Positions 40,101 to 50,631 of a DNA stretch of 64,000 nucleotides are shown in pieces. The number at the start of each line of letters is the position of its first letter. Position 1 is the first letter of the stretch. The notes under the pieces were generated by a model that saw only the letters and a program-made list of their open reading frames with translations, was not told where the DNA came from and did not search any database. The translations under genes and the position numbers were made by a program. This DNA comes from Beroe ovata. Taxonomy: Eukaryota > Ctenophora > Nuda > Beroida > Beroidae. The stretch spans positions 489,952 through 553,951 of the forward strand of contig CAMPET010000001.1 in assembly GCA_946803715.1 (NCBI GenBank). The letters are read 5' to 3'.

Positions 40101-43044
40101 GAACCTTGCAACCCCTCTTTTGTCCCCTTTCTTATCCCTCAGAGGTTAAACACATCACGTGACTCTTACCTCTTCCACAGGTGTCTCCTCCGCCTCAGTC
40201 ACTGGTGCTGCCGCCTCTCCTTCTTCAACAGGAGCCGCCTCTTCCACTACTCCCGCCTCTTTCTCCTCCCCCTCTTCTGCAGGAGTCTCCTCTACAGCTG
40301 GCTCCTCCTTCTTTTCCTTCTTCGGGAACTTGATTCCTAGCCTGTGACAGGTAAATAGTTCGTTGAGAGGGAAGGGGGGCGAGGTAGGAAAATACTTCCT
40401 CGCAAATTGCGAGTGAAAAGTTAGTATACCGCAAATTTGTAGCACTTACGACGATTTTGCAATCGGCGGAGGATTAATATTCCGACATGAATGATGAACC
40501 ACAAATATTCGCATGCACATTTCGGCAATATGACGGTTGAATAATGAACATACAGTTAGGTGTGGTTTTCATTATTGATTATATGTAAACCACAAAAAGT
40601 AATATTGAACCAATGATTGAGTACTGCAGAGTAGGTGCAAGTTTTTAAGCGTTCAAATAAAGCCAACAGTTTCATGGCGGGAATTTGAGCCCCAAATGTA
40701 TCGAATGACGAGAATTAGGAACCCAACATACTTGGACATAAATCCCTTCTTCTTGGAAGGAGTGTCTTCAGCCACAGCTGCTTCTTCTTTAGACGCCTCT
40801 TCAGCAGCAGGAGCTTCTGCTGCCACAGGAGCCGCCTCTTCAGCAGGGGCCTCTTCCACAGGGGTCTCAGCTGTGGGGGTTTCAGCTGCGGGTTCTGAAT
40901 CTTCCTTTACCTGGGAGAAGGTTCAGTGAGAGAAAACAAACTAGAATTGTCTGAGACGCGCAACATTCAGTAATTTCCCTCTATAGATAGTCACCAAGCC
41001 CCGTTTTTAATTCAAGAGAAAATGAAAAGCAGTCCTCTTGTCGCAACATAAAGAGCAACAATCAGCAAACAAATATCATTCCCGAATTAGTTTGACGTGT
41101 GGTTTCTTCGCCCATCCCACCATAACGATATCAAAGTTCTCACACAGATTATCAGATGAAAAAGTTACATTGGCAGTTTTTGAGATTGCGGTATTTGCAA
41201 AGTGGGTAAGCTGTGTTTTTGAAGAAGCAACAGCCATCAAAATCGTTGGAATACGTATGATCTCGACATAAAACCAGAAGAGGACAACAAGAGAACGTAA
41301 AGCAGAAAGTAACAAGAGCAAAACACCGAAAACGGATATTTTTTCGTCAAACAAGAGCCTGATACGATTCTAACAAAAACTCATGCGATGAACATAGCCC
41401 GAGAGACACAAAACTCGACCAACTGGTCGACGACGACGCAGCATCTTACCAGCGACTTTCTGTTCGCTCCAAAAGTTTCGTCCACAATTTGGGCCGCTGC
41501 CGCCACTTCAGCCGCGATATACGGATCAAAAGTTACTTTTGGTTGTGATTCTCGGGTTGAGGGGGAGATGGTTTGTGCGTCGGAGTGGTCGTGAGGATCA
41601 GTAGTGGGTGCCTGTTGGTTTGTATCATCAGTAGAGGGGGGCCCTAATTCTGTGTCTCCGGCTGGATACGGGAAGTTGTACAAGAATACCTACTGTTTCT
41701 CCAGTATCAACATGTATGTTGCCATATATGGGAAATTGTACCTCAGTTCTCTTAGTTATTTTTGAAAAGTTATTGAGCCGATTAAGCATGAAAACATTAA
41801 GATTATGGCATCAATTTAAATTGAGTTGGTTTACAACAGAGCCAGATAAGCGGGTATGCGTTTTCAACAAGTCCACGGCACTCGCACCCAACTTCCTAAA
41901 CATATGAAACCGAATACCAGTTAATTTACTGGCTCTAACGATTGAGATGCCAATCCTTTGCGACTACTGACTAGATTTGAAATATCGTGCGCTCTCCCCG
42001 CTCTGACATCCGCCCACTTATATTTCGGATTATTAAGCAAAAACATCAAGAAGATTCAAATTCAACCTTTTTTCACCCAACACTACAACAATGGTCCATG
42101 CTCCAACATGATCAAAGATCATATTGTCGAAAGAATGATCATTTGATCAGCATCGGGCAGGAGCAAATCCCTCTCACCTCATCCTCTTGTGTCGTCTTCT
42201 CCTCTTCTGCGACGGGAGCTTCCTCCGCAGGGGCTTCAGTCGCTTCCTGAGAGAGAGAGGATGATGAGAGTTCTGTGCCCAGTGACCACATCATGATATG
42301 TATTACTATTCATCTGGTCCCACATTCACCGGAGAGGAAAGATATTTCCCCGACTTTTCAAGTTACTTAAAAAGCTTGATATGAACGAGGATAGCTCTGA
42401 AATTTTACCACAAAAACACGTTCCCTCTCCCTGCCCCCTCCTTCACAGTTTCCCTGTCCCGCAGTCCCTCACCTCCACAGTCTCCCTGTCCCTCACCTCC
42501 ACAGTTTCCCTGTCCCTCACCTCCACAGTTTCCTTCTGCTCGGAGTCCTTTTCCTCTGGCTCTGACACTTTCTCCTCCGAGTCGGAGTGCTCCTGGTCTC
42601 CGTTCACGGGAGTCTCCTCCTCCTCAACAGCAGCGGGAGCAGCGGCCGCGGCGGGTGTTTCCTCGACCTGGGAGAAAATGGGGATTGGGGTAGTTTGGAG
42701 AACTCAGAGAGCTAAGTACTTCAATTACTCAATTACACCATTTCTCCGGGAAGTCTAAAATTTCCTCCGATTTCTGTGGCCCGCATGCTTCCCTCAAAAA
42801 ACATTTTCCAAGGAAGTCGTATCGAAATTCGAAAAGATTCAGAAACATAGTATCTGTACTGCTCCACTATTTTAGTGGTCGCATCACACAAACACGCGCT
42901 AAGTAAGCGTGTGAGCGATGTGCGTGTGTGACGCGACCACAGTTGACCAGTCCACTAAGCGTCCCTTACCTGTGTTTTGGGGGTCTCTACCACTTCTGTC
43001 GTAGTCTCTGGTTGAGAGGAAGCAACTGTCTCGGTGTCAACCAT
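31544..43044 (-). CDS. Glu/Ala/Pro-rich protein with repeated basic Lys/Phe segments, MARCKS/gravin-like (15 exons, 689 aa)
   Basis: Not assigned to a named family. Exons, in transcript order: 43044-42970, 42667-42521, 42246-42178, 41689-41450, 40910-40732, 40341-40170, 36474-36364, 36257-36090, 34263-34210, 33987-33874, 33752-33557, 33430-33318, 33202-33059, 32776-32642, 31696-31544. They sum to 2070 nt and all phases close. The start MVDTETVASSQPE lacks an N-myristoylation glycine. Most exons encode acidic EEAPAEE-like spacers. Basic hydrophobic segments recur: KKKGFMSKLGIKFPKKEKK across exons 5/6, GNIIKRLSQRGLNFKKARK in exon 7, KSRKSFLSIFKKKPK in exon 10, FVSRMKNSFKNAKKPR in exon 12, KKKKIHNIFKKQKKEKK in exon 13. 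Lys clusters spaced with Phe/Ile and Ser resemble the effector domains of MARCKS and AKAP12, which bind acidic lipid, F-actin or calmodulin. A cortical scaffold role is inference. Exon 9 carries an isolated CPAC pair. The tail is Ser/Gly/Pro-rich and neutral. Exon 4 has the weakest acceptor. Confidence 0.85.
31905..32038. mobile_element. Possible small MITE-like inverted-repeat element
   Basis: The ends TCTCCTCCTTGAACAACCTAG and CTAGGTTGTTCTGAAAGAAGGAGA are imperfect inverted repeats with an 11-bp perfect core, GAACAACCTAG. A second perfect 9-bp inverted repeat, GAAAACTAC/GTAGTTTTC, sits at 31936-31944 and 31953-31961. The element would be about 130 bp with no coding capacity and lies in the last intron of the acidic-protein gene. 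I could not identify a clear target-site duplication. Confidence 0.4.
36975..37170 (+). repeat. (CA)n/(ACAG)n microsatellite with an assembly gap
   Basis: CACAGA units and (AC)n flank 85 Ns at 37052-37136, inside intron 6 of the acidic-protein gene. Confidence 0.95.
38274..38338 (+). repeat. Minisatellite, GTGATCTGTGTGTTA-type
   Basis: Three to four units with ACCTGT spacers, inside intron 6 of the acidic-protein gene. Confidence 0.9.
42473..42544 (-). repeat. Triplicated 24-bp unit spanning the exon-2 splice donor of the acidic-protein gene
   Basis: The unit ACTGTGGAG/GTGAGGGACAG, read along the gene, occurs three times exactly 24 bp apart. Each copy contains a good GAG/GTGAGG donor, so exon 2 could end at 42521, 42497 or 42473. 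Because 24 is a multiple of three and the reading frame stays open, the later donors would only add one or two VRDRETVE units. The first donor (42521) is used in my model. Confidence 0.85.
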
Positions 43045-44678
43045 TGTGAATGTGTAATAGAGGTGATGCTAGGAGATTATATACCGAGATTAGGAACCGA
43101 GTTGTGGAGAGGGGATTGTGAAGTAGGACTTCGAAATTCAAAGAAGCTAAAATTTCTAGCAATTTTCATCTTGTACAGTAGGAATAATCAAAACAGGAGC
43201 GAGTTCTGAATGACAATTACTACACCCTAGCAATGACAAAATATGCCAATGAATCCCACAAACTTACACCCGATGATTTATGTGCGTTATCAGCGATGAT
43301 CAAATACAAATGAGAGATAAACGAACGTGTGACACACACACGCTAACGTGTTACAAACCTATTTCTTGTCATGATAGAAAGTGTACAATGGCATACCCAG
43401 TGAATAATAAAATAAGTTGGTACTGTAAACAGCTGAACGGTAGAAAGGTGGCAGAAAGGAATGCAACTTTCTTCTCATTCCAGGGAGAAAGAAAGGAAGA
43501 AAACGGTAGGAATAAACGCGTGAAGTGTGAACTAATCAAGAAAACCAGACAAAGATACCACGAGAATATCCGTAAACCCATCTGATCATTTCACGATGGT
43601 TGAATCTTGGTGCGACTGATTCGTACAGGGCCGTCATTAAATTTTCTGATGAAATTCCTGTCATTGTGAGCGAACGAGAGATGGTGAGCTTTGGTGTAAA
43701 TGGGGGAGGGTTGGAATTGCCCGCCAATTTGTTATCATATTCTGTCAATCACCGCTTTTGTGACAAACACGCATATCCGGTGAATTTTTAATGGTCCAAG
43801 GATTTGGTAATTGTGACGTCAATAATAATCACAGAAAGCAGAAACCGTGTGATTGCCAACGCACGGCTATTTTTCTCGACCTAGATATAACACGAGAGAG
43901 AGAGAAGCAACACTCTGAAACCAGTTTTTTCGCACTCCATTTCCAACTCAATTACCGCCGATTCACAGCCCAGGTGGCAGTGATACAGCTATCCGATATG
44001 GCTATTGGATTACGAAAAGTCGGGGAATTCGTGGCCATTTCGGAGACAAAAGTTAACGAGAAAACTAAAAAATTCACTTCTTGATCACAGGGTCGAGAGG
44101 TGACCCCTTATCCAGTTATTCCAAAAAACGTGACTGGAAGATAACGTGAATAAATGCGGAATCACATGGAAATCGCGAGTGTGTAGGTATGAGTTATACA
44201 TTTCACCACTCTCTCTCACAAACTACCGAGAGTGGGAATAACATGTCGGTAATACGATAGCTATCCTCAGTGTTGATTAGCGGTTAAACTAGTTCGAGTG
44301 ATGGGGTTTAATAAACGAGAGGGGGGGTTAAAAAGGGGTGGAATTGATTGAGGGGTGGGGGTTTGTAGTATGACTAGATTAGGGAAAAATGAAGAGCACT
44401 CAGGAAAATAATGGCTGTAGCAGGATTTTATAACTATTCGTGCTAATTGAGTTGCGAATCGGACTGATAATCTAATTAGCTGCTAATCACACGATCCATA
44501 GCAACGGCTATTGCAAACTTTTCGCATGAAGAGAGCCAAAATCTAAAATAAATAAAGCACAAAATTTCATCCAAAAGCTTGATTCAGGAACGCAAAATAT
44601 TTTTGAGGAACAGAAAAACGATGAAGGAGGGGAAGGGGTAATAAGCAAAAAATCGAAATCTTCACTCAGGGACCACAC

Positions 44679-45655
44679 ACACAGACACACACAGACACAC
44701 ACACAAACATACACGCACAATCGCACATTGCAACTGGCAATCGAGCACAATAATCTGAGGACCGCGCTTTCTCCATCATTTATTAAAGAATCTGTAAAAT
44801 TTCCCCTCCGATGTCTGGTCAATTATACCATGAATGGCGTTCTTGTGACAGCAATAAAGCCAAGAAAGGAGTGTAAGATTGGTTTAACAGACGTTACTAA
44901 AATACTAAAGTGTAGCTTTGAGATTAAATGGAAGTACCTACGCGCATTCATACACATCTTTAATGCAACCCTTCTTGCAAACACACAGACAGACTGTACA
45001 TCTTGACAGGCATCTGTCAAATGATGACACTCATACATACACATTCGCATGTGTGACAAACATACCACATACACACACAAACACACACGCACTCCACACA
45101 GTGCACACACGCACGCACACATGCACACGTCACCCACGGATCGACTGATACTATTATAACCATCCGAGCTCTATCAGAGTTATAGGCATGATTGATTTAC
45201 CATTGATTGATAAAGGTATAATGGCTACCGTCTCATTACAATTAATAAATGGTAATACACATATACCGGCCAATTATAGCACACGGCAGTTGGTATGGAA
45301 ACTGTGGTTAGAGCGCAGGTTACAGCTTCGCAGGAGAGAAAGTGAGAGAAATAAGTGGTGTCAGTGGAAATAGTGTCTTACAAAAGTGGTGCCAAGGAGT
45401 ACCTACAGAATAGTGTAACAGTGAAGTGGTGTCAAGGAATAAGGAAGAATGGTGTCAAGTAAGTGCTGTCAGAATAAAATGGTGTCAAGGAAAAGTGGTG
45501 TCAGATTAGAGTGGTGTCCACGATTCGTCCTTCAATTCCACACAAAGATGCATGAATCGAGTACAAAAGTGGAGAGAACACTCCACTTGAAAACAAAATA
45601 CACATACACACACACACACANAGACACACACACACAGACACACACAAAAACACAC
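44679..45655 (+). repeat. Cluster of CA microsatellites
   Basis: Separate CA tracts lie at about 44679-44722 (CACACAGACA), 45055-45128 (with CACAGTGCACAC) and 45599-45655 (one N at 45621), within gene-free DNA. Confidence 0.9.
45368..45520 (-). repeat. GTGGTGTCAAGGA array (reverse of the GACACCAC family)
   Basis: AGTGGTGTCAAGGAA-like units recur about seven to eight times in a region without genes. This shows the motif family is not confined to introns. Confidence 0.75.
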
Positions 45656-46197
45656 ATATTCTACTTGGAGGACTAATGGTCGCTGAAACATCTGCTAGGT
45701 CACTACTGGTCACATCACAGTCTGTGCATAGCACAGAGTAATGCACGGTTTATACACAAACATCTTTTACAGACATTTACACTCACAAACACATTTGCAG
45801 ACACTCAATTCTACAATTGCACTCTAAATCAAGACCTACAGGAACTCGATTGACACTCAATTAGCGAACTCGACAAAAGAAGCCGTGAATAGCAATGGAA
45901 AGAACTCACCATGCCACGACCTTATCAACGCATATTCCTACACATACACGCATCATATACGCATCATATACCCACGCATACACGCATAAAAACACGCACA
46001 CAGCTGTACGCAGTACGACACGTAATTACGCACTACGATCACAGCAAGAAGCTCGCACAGCATAATGCACTTAATCATTTATAATTATACTACATACTTC
46101 GAGAGTCAGAGTGTACTAAACAGAGTTGAATATAAACGACTATAGCAGCTGTAGTGAGGGACAGTAAACGTAAGTAGAATTGAGTGGAGATGAAATA

Positions 46198-46305
46198 AGT
46201 ATGCGTGTAATGTGTGTATGCGTCTATGTGTGTATGCGTGTAATGTGTGTATGCGTGTAATGTGTGTATGTGTGTAATGTGTGTATGCGTTTATGTGTGT
46301 ACGAA
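46198..46305 (+). repeat. Minisatellite, GTGTGTATGCGTGTAAT x5-6
   Basis: Units of about 18 bp, TATGCGTGTAATGTGTG, repeat with small changes. Frames across it give only low-complexity peptide. Confidence 0.92.
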
Positions 46306-47617
46306 TGAACGATGAAATAGCGGGATCGAAAGGCAATCAATCATGTTCATGTGATTTTGTTCATGTAGATTTTACATAGATAAGTTGAGAAAAGCAGAAC
46401 TCGAAATTAGTTACCTCCGAGTAATGAATTATCAAAAGCAGCTGCTGGTTATAATGTTTCTCTTTGTTTCTCGTAGCGACACCTGCATCCCAAAACAGAT
46501 GTTGAAGTGAGATAAACTTCCAAATGAACTTATTCTCATAGGAGATAGAGTTTCCGGGCCTTTATTACTCACACATATGGCGACCGATAAGTTCGAGAAT
46601 AGCTAAAATTTTCGAGACAAAAACACGAACAATTCTCAAATTGCTGAGGAGCAAAGAGGCATCGTGGCTACTATCAAAGAGTGATTCAGTGACTATAACA
46701 ATGCCTATTATGACATGAATATGAAGAACTTTATCGTAACATAGCATAAATATTTTAAACCGGTTACCGGGACGAATCTTGACGGAATAGTACCTACTCC
46801 TGAAGTATGAAGAAGGTACTGAAATGAAGAAGAAACCTGAAATACGGAATAAGAGAAAAATTCTTTCAAATTCAAACCTATAAAACTGGAACTCACTTCA
46901 GGAGAAGCCAGTTATTAAGCAAAACGATGATGAAACGTACAAAAATACACATACATATCATCACCACCTGATGAGCACACAAATTAAAATTCCTCAGGGG
47001 TGAAGTAATATATAGGAAGGTCGAGTTCTATTATATACTCGCGAGATATAAAACCTGTCTCACAATTCAGGCTCTCAAGTCCCAACCCCCCCTTATCAGG
47101 AATAATCTGACACAGGGGTCGTCTAATTAAATCAGTCCCAGTCAAGATGTGAAGATGTGGGGGAGAGGTCCCTGTGATACCAGGGGAGAGAGGAGGAGGG
47201 GTATCTCTCATTATTGGAGAAGGTTCGAGTGACCAAAAAAGGAGCTAATTGGAAACTCTTCCGGAAAGAAATTGAAAATGATGGCGTCATATTCTCTCGA
47301 TGAAATAGAATATGGTTTATATATGACGTCAGAGGGGCACTGACGTTTATCTTGCTAGATCTTGATATGCGACCGGACTACAAACTAGGGCCTCCACAAG
47401 TAAAACATTAACAACTATAGGATATTTCATTGTGACAGTGAAACATTACTTGTGAAATAAGCAGTGAAATTTGTGCAGAGATAAGCATGGTAGAAAAAGT
47501 TGAGATACGAAAAAATCATTCATAGGATAACATTGCTCATTCTATCGCGCTATGCATTGTGTTTGAAACCGGCATTATACGGTGTTATCAGCTGGCAAAC
47601 TTCAATCCACATACACA

Positions 47618-47660
<43 letters not shown>

Positions 47661-49490
47661 AAAGATTGAAATTTCAATAGGGCAGGTTAGTTATGACATT
47701 TACCACAGAAATATTAGGGGAATGTTGAAATATTCATAAGTTATCAGAAGAAGGGAGTGATAACGATAGAAATCCAATTAAGCGAACTTTGGAGTCAAGT
47801 GAAAAGTAGCTTCGCTCCTGGCTCCATAGGTGGCATCAAAGTTGATTAAAAACTGTACAGAATCAGTCACACTTGATTGGGAAATCATCAAAGTTCATAT
47901 GTGCCGACGTTGGGTGGCATTTATTGGGAAGTGCTCGAATTATTGGGATCGGTGATCCCACTTCCAACAAATATTTCCCATCTGAAGTTGGTACCACCTA
48001 ACAGCGATCTTGGAGAAAAAACAGATATTATCATATATCGTGAAGCTGGCAGAAAGAGGAGCTACAAAGTGGAAAGGCTACGTCACTATTTATGACAGGG
48101 CAATATGACAGGTATGTGAAATATGCCGCCATCGGTCGTAACGCGGGAGTTTGCAAAGTTATTTTAAGTCGATGTAGCTCAGAAATCAGTGCGCGGCGCG
48201 TCCTATATTTCCGATTCTGGGCTTGTGTTTGAAACCAGCATTATACGAAGGAAGATAGGGGGTTTCCCCATTATATATGGACTCGCACGCTACAACCTGA
48301 CCCCTTAAACGAAAAATAAACATAATCTATCGACTCCTGAGTCTTGTTGCGTCGTTGCGAGAATTGTGCCATGCGCGCAAAATTGATAATTATTTTTTCA
48401 CTGCGTGCTGCGGCGCTTGCGCATGCCGCGCCGCCTCAAATCGCGTGCGCACTGCCGACTGCGCCGCTTTATCAGAAATTTGGCTCTTATTGAACATTAG
48501 GGTGCGCCCTTTTTTTCAACTTTTTGAGGCACANACACACACACACACACACACACACACTGTTCAAATCGGGGATCAATGAGTGAATTATCTCACCTAA
48601 ATTCACTCCTACAGTTTCAAGTTAGGATGAATCGTCACGTTTTCGGCAGAATTGGCATTTGTCTTGAAATATTCAAAGATTGCAAAGAATTTCAATAGGG
48701 CAGGATAGTTATAACATTTACCACAGAAATATTAGGGAATGTTAAAATATTCAAAAGTTATCAGGAAAAGGGAGTGATAAGGATAGAAATCCAATTTAGC
48801 GAACTTTGCAGTAAAGTGAAAAGTAGCTTTGCTCCTGGCTCCATAGGTGGCATCAAAGTTGATTAAAAACTGCAGAATCAGTCACACTTGATTGGGAAAT
48901 CATCAAAGTTCATATGTACCGACGTTGGGTGGCATTTATTGGGAAGTACCTACTCGAATTATTGGGATCGGCGATCCTACTTCCAACAAATATTTCCCAT
49001 CTGAAGTTGGTACCTACCTAACAGTGATCTTGGAGAAAGGACAGATATTATCAAATATCGTGAAGCTGGCAGAAAGAGGAGCTACAATGTGGAAAGGCTA
49101 CGTCACTATTTATGACAGGGCAATATGACAGGTATGTGAAATATGCCGCCATCGGTCGTAACGCGGGAGTTTGCAAAGTTATTTTAAGTCGATGTAGCTC
49201 AGAAATCAGTGCGCGGCGCGTCCTATATTTCTGATTCTGGGCTTGTGTTTGAAACCAGCATAATACGAAGGAAGATTGGGGGTTTCCCCATTATATATGG
49301 ACTCGCACGCTACAACCTGAAAAATTATCATAATCTATCGACTCCTGTTGCTAGAATTGCGCCATGCGCGCAAAATTGCTTTTTCACCGCGGCGCCGCCT
49401 CAAATCGCGTGCGCCGCTTCATCAGAAATTTCAAATTTGGCTCTTATTCATATTTCGAACATTGAATCCATCGCCCGCGCGCCCTAATTT
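47661..49490. repeat. Tandem duplication, two diverged copies of about 0.8-0.85 kb
   Basis: Copy A (about 47661-48516) and copy B (about 48675-49490) align along nearly their whole length with small indels. Both contain the block from TTTCAATAGGGCAG through CATCAAAGTTCATATGT to the CpG-rich CCATGCGCGCAAAATTG and CCGCCTCAAATCGCGTGCG. A further fragment of the same family, TTTGAAACCGGCATTATACG, lies at about 47561-47583. Each copy abuts a CA microsatellite. Short frames in both copies, beginning MGNHQSSYVPTLGG, differ downstream by frameshifts, so I read this as a non-coding repeat and not a gene. Confidence 0.85.
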
Positions 49491-50156
49491 TATCACGTGA
49501 CTCATGTTCTTTAGCTTTCAGTTTCCTTTGCTTTGCCTGGCTAGCGCTACGCTAGGCTAGGCCCGGCTGCCGTTTTCATATCTGGCGCGGCGCGCAATTG
49601 CAAAACGAAATTCTCGACAGGGTCTATCATCGATCGACAAGCTGCTGTTGCGAGCGTCAGCGTGTTACATACCGTTAGCGGCGCGCGCGAAATCAGGGTC
49701 TATCATCGACAGGCAAGGTTTCCTAACCCATCCTAAACCCTAACCTGCACAGTGCACAAGATACTAATTCCGTACCCTAACCCAAATCCGACAAAATGTC
49801 TGGTCCATGGTCACGGGCAACTTCGATTTCTAATTTAAATCTTAATGCTGAATGCTATCACAATATCACATCATGAAAACACAGTGCATAAACGGTAAGG
49901 GTAAAAACGGCTAGGCTCAGGTATAAATGACAAACACAGCAGATATTAAAAACATCGCAAAATGGAAAAAATAGCTACTTAATGTATTTATATATTTACA
50001 AACCCTTTTCTCAAGCAAAGTTATCAATCACTTATTGAATTAGTTATTGCATTTGTAAATTGGCAAAAATGAGATGATCCCTATTATAATTTGGCTGTTT
50101 TTGATTGGTTGTACGTCACAAAATGGAGCGCGTTGTGGTGTTGCACGTGCAGATTT

Positions 50157-50184
50157 GAACAAGCACTGTTTTCTGTGCTTGTTC
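50157..50184. repeat. Perfect 10-bp inverted repeat
   Basis: GAACAAGCAC and GTGCTTGTTC are separated by an 8-nt loop. It lies downstream of the MICAL 3' end. The stem is too short for a typical animal microRNA precursor. Confidence 0.7.
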
Positions 50185-50339
50185 GAAGGAATGGCTGAAT
50201 CGTGACCATGTGCTCCTTCATAAAATTTTTGTTTCTAATAAGTACGTTGGAATGTGATCACAGGTCATGTTTAGCTGTCTGCTGTCGTTCTAAAGTAACG
50301 TACTGTTATCGTTTCCAATGAGCATTGTATCACGAGACC

Positions 50340-50370
50340 GTCAAGTGGACGTGATTCAAGTCCACTTGAC
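50340..50370. repeat. Perfect 11-bp inverted repeat
   Basis: GTCAAGTGGAC and GTCCACTTGAC are separated by a 9-nt loop. Its closeness to the inverted repeat at 50157 may mean a decayed small transposon, but no shared termini were found. Confidence 0.7.
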
Positions 50371-50595
50371 AGGTTTTCTAGTTTAATCTAAAGTAACAAC
50401 ATCAGATCAAAGAATTGAAATTAACTGGAAATTTCAATAAGAATTATGAGCCTGAAGTTAATCGGATTTCTGAAGAGTCATTTTGAAGTATCAATAAAAA
50501 CTGAGGGTCGAAGATCAAGAAGTAAGGGCACACTGTCTGTCATTAGAACATGCCACTTGATCAATCCTACAATTTTCAGTTAAATGTAGGAGCAG

Positions 50596-50601
50596 TTTAT
50601 T
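50596..50601 (-). terminator. Candidate MICAL poly(A) signal AATAAA
   Basis: TTTATT on the + strand, which is AATAAA in the direction of the gene, lies about 31 nt past the stop codon at 50632-50634. A cleavage site 15-25 nt further on would give a very short 3' UTR. This is possible in a compact invertebrate gene but cannot be confirmed here. Confidence 0.35.
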
Positions 50602-50631
50602 CAGATGTCAAAAAATAACCAAGGGTTACAG

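Larger units (their letters stand above)
43045..50631. other. Intergenic region upstream of the acidic-protein gene and downstream of MICAL
   Basis: The 5' side of the acidic-protein gene meets the 3' side of MICAL; both are on the minus strand. It contains microsatellites, the duplicated block, two inverted repeats and degenerate CCCTAA motifs at about 49725-49790. No coding exon seen. Confidence 0.55.

Noticed and set aside
47877-49128. Two matching frames beginning MGNHQSSYVPTLGG as a duplicated gene
   Set aside because: The frames diverge by frameshift within 20-30 codons and resemble no protein. The similarity reflects duplicated non-coding DNA.
50157-50184. MicroRNA precursor
   Set aside because: The 10-bp stem is far shorter than the roughly 22-bp duplex needed.
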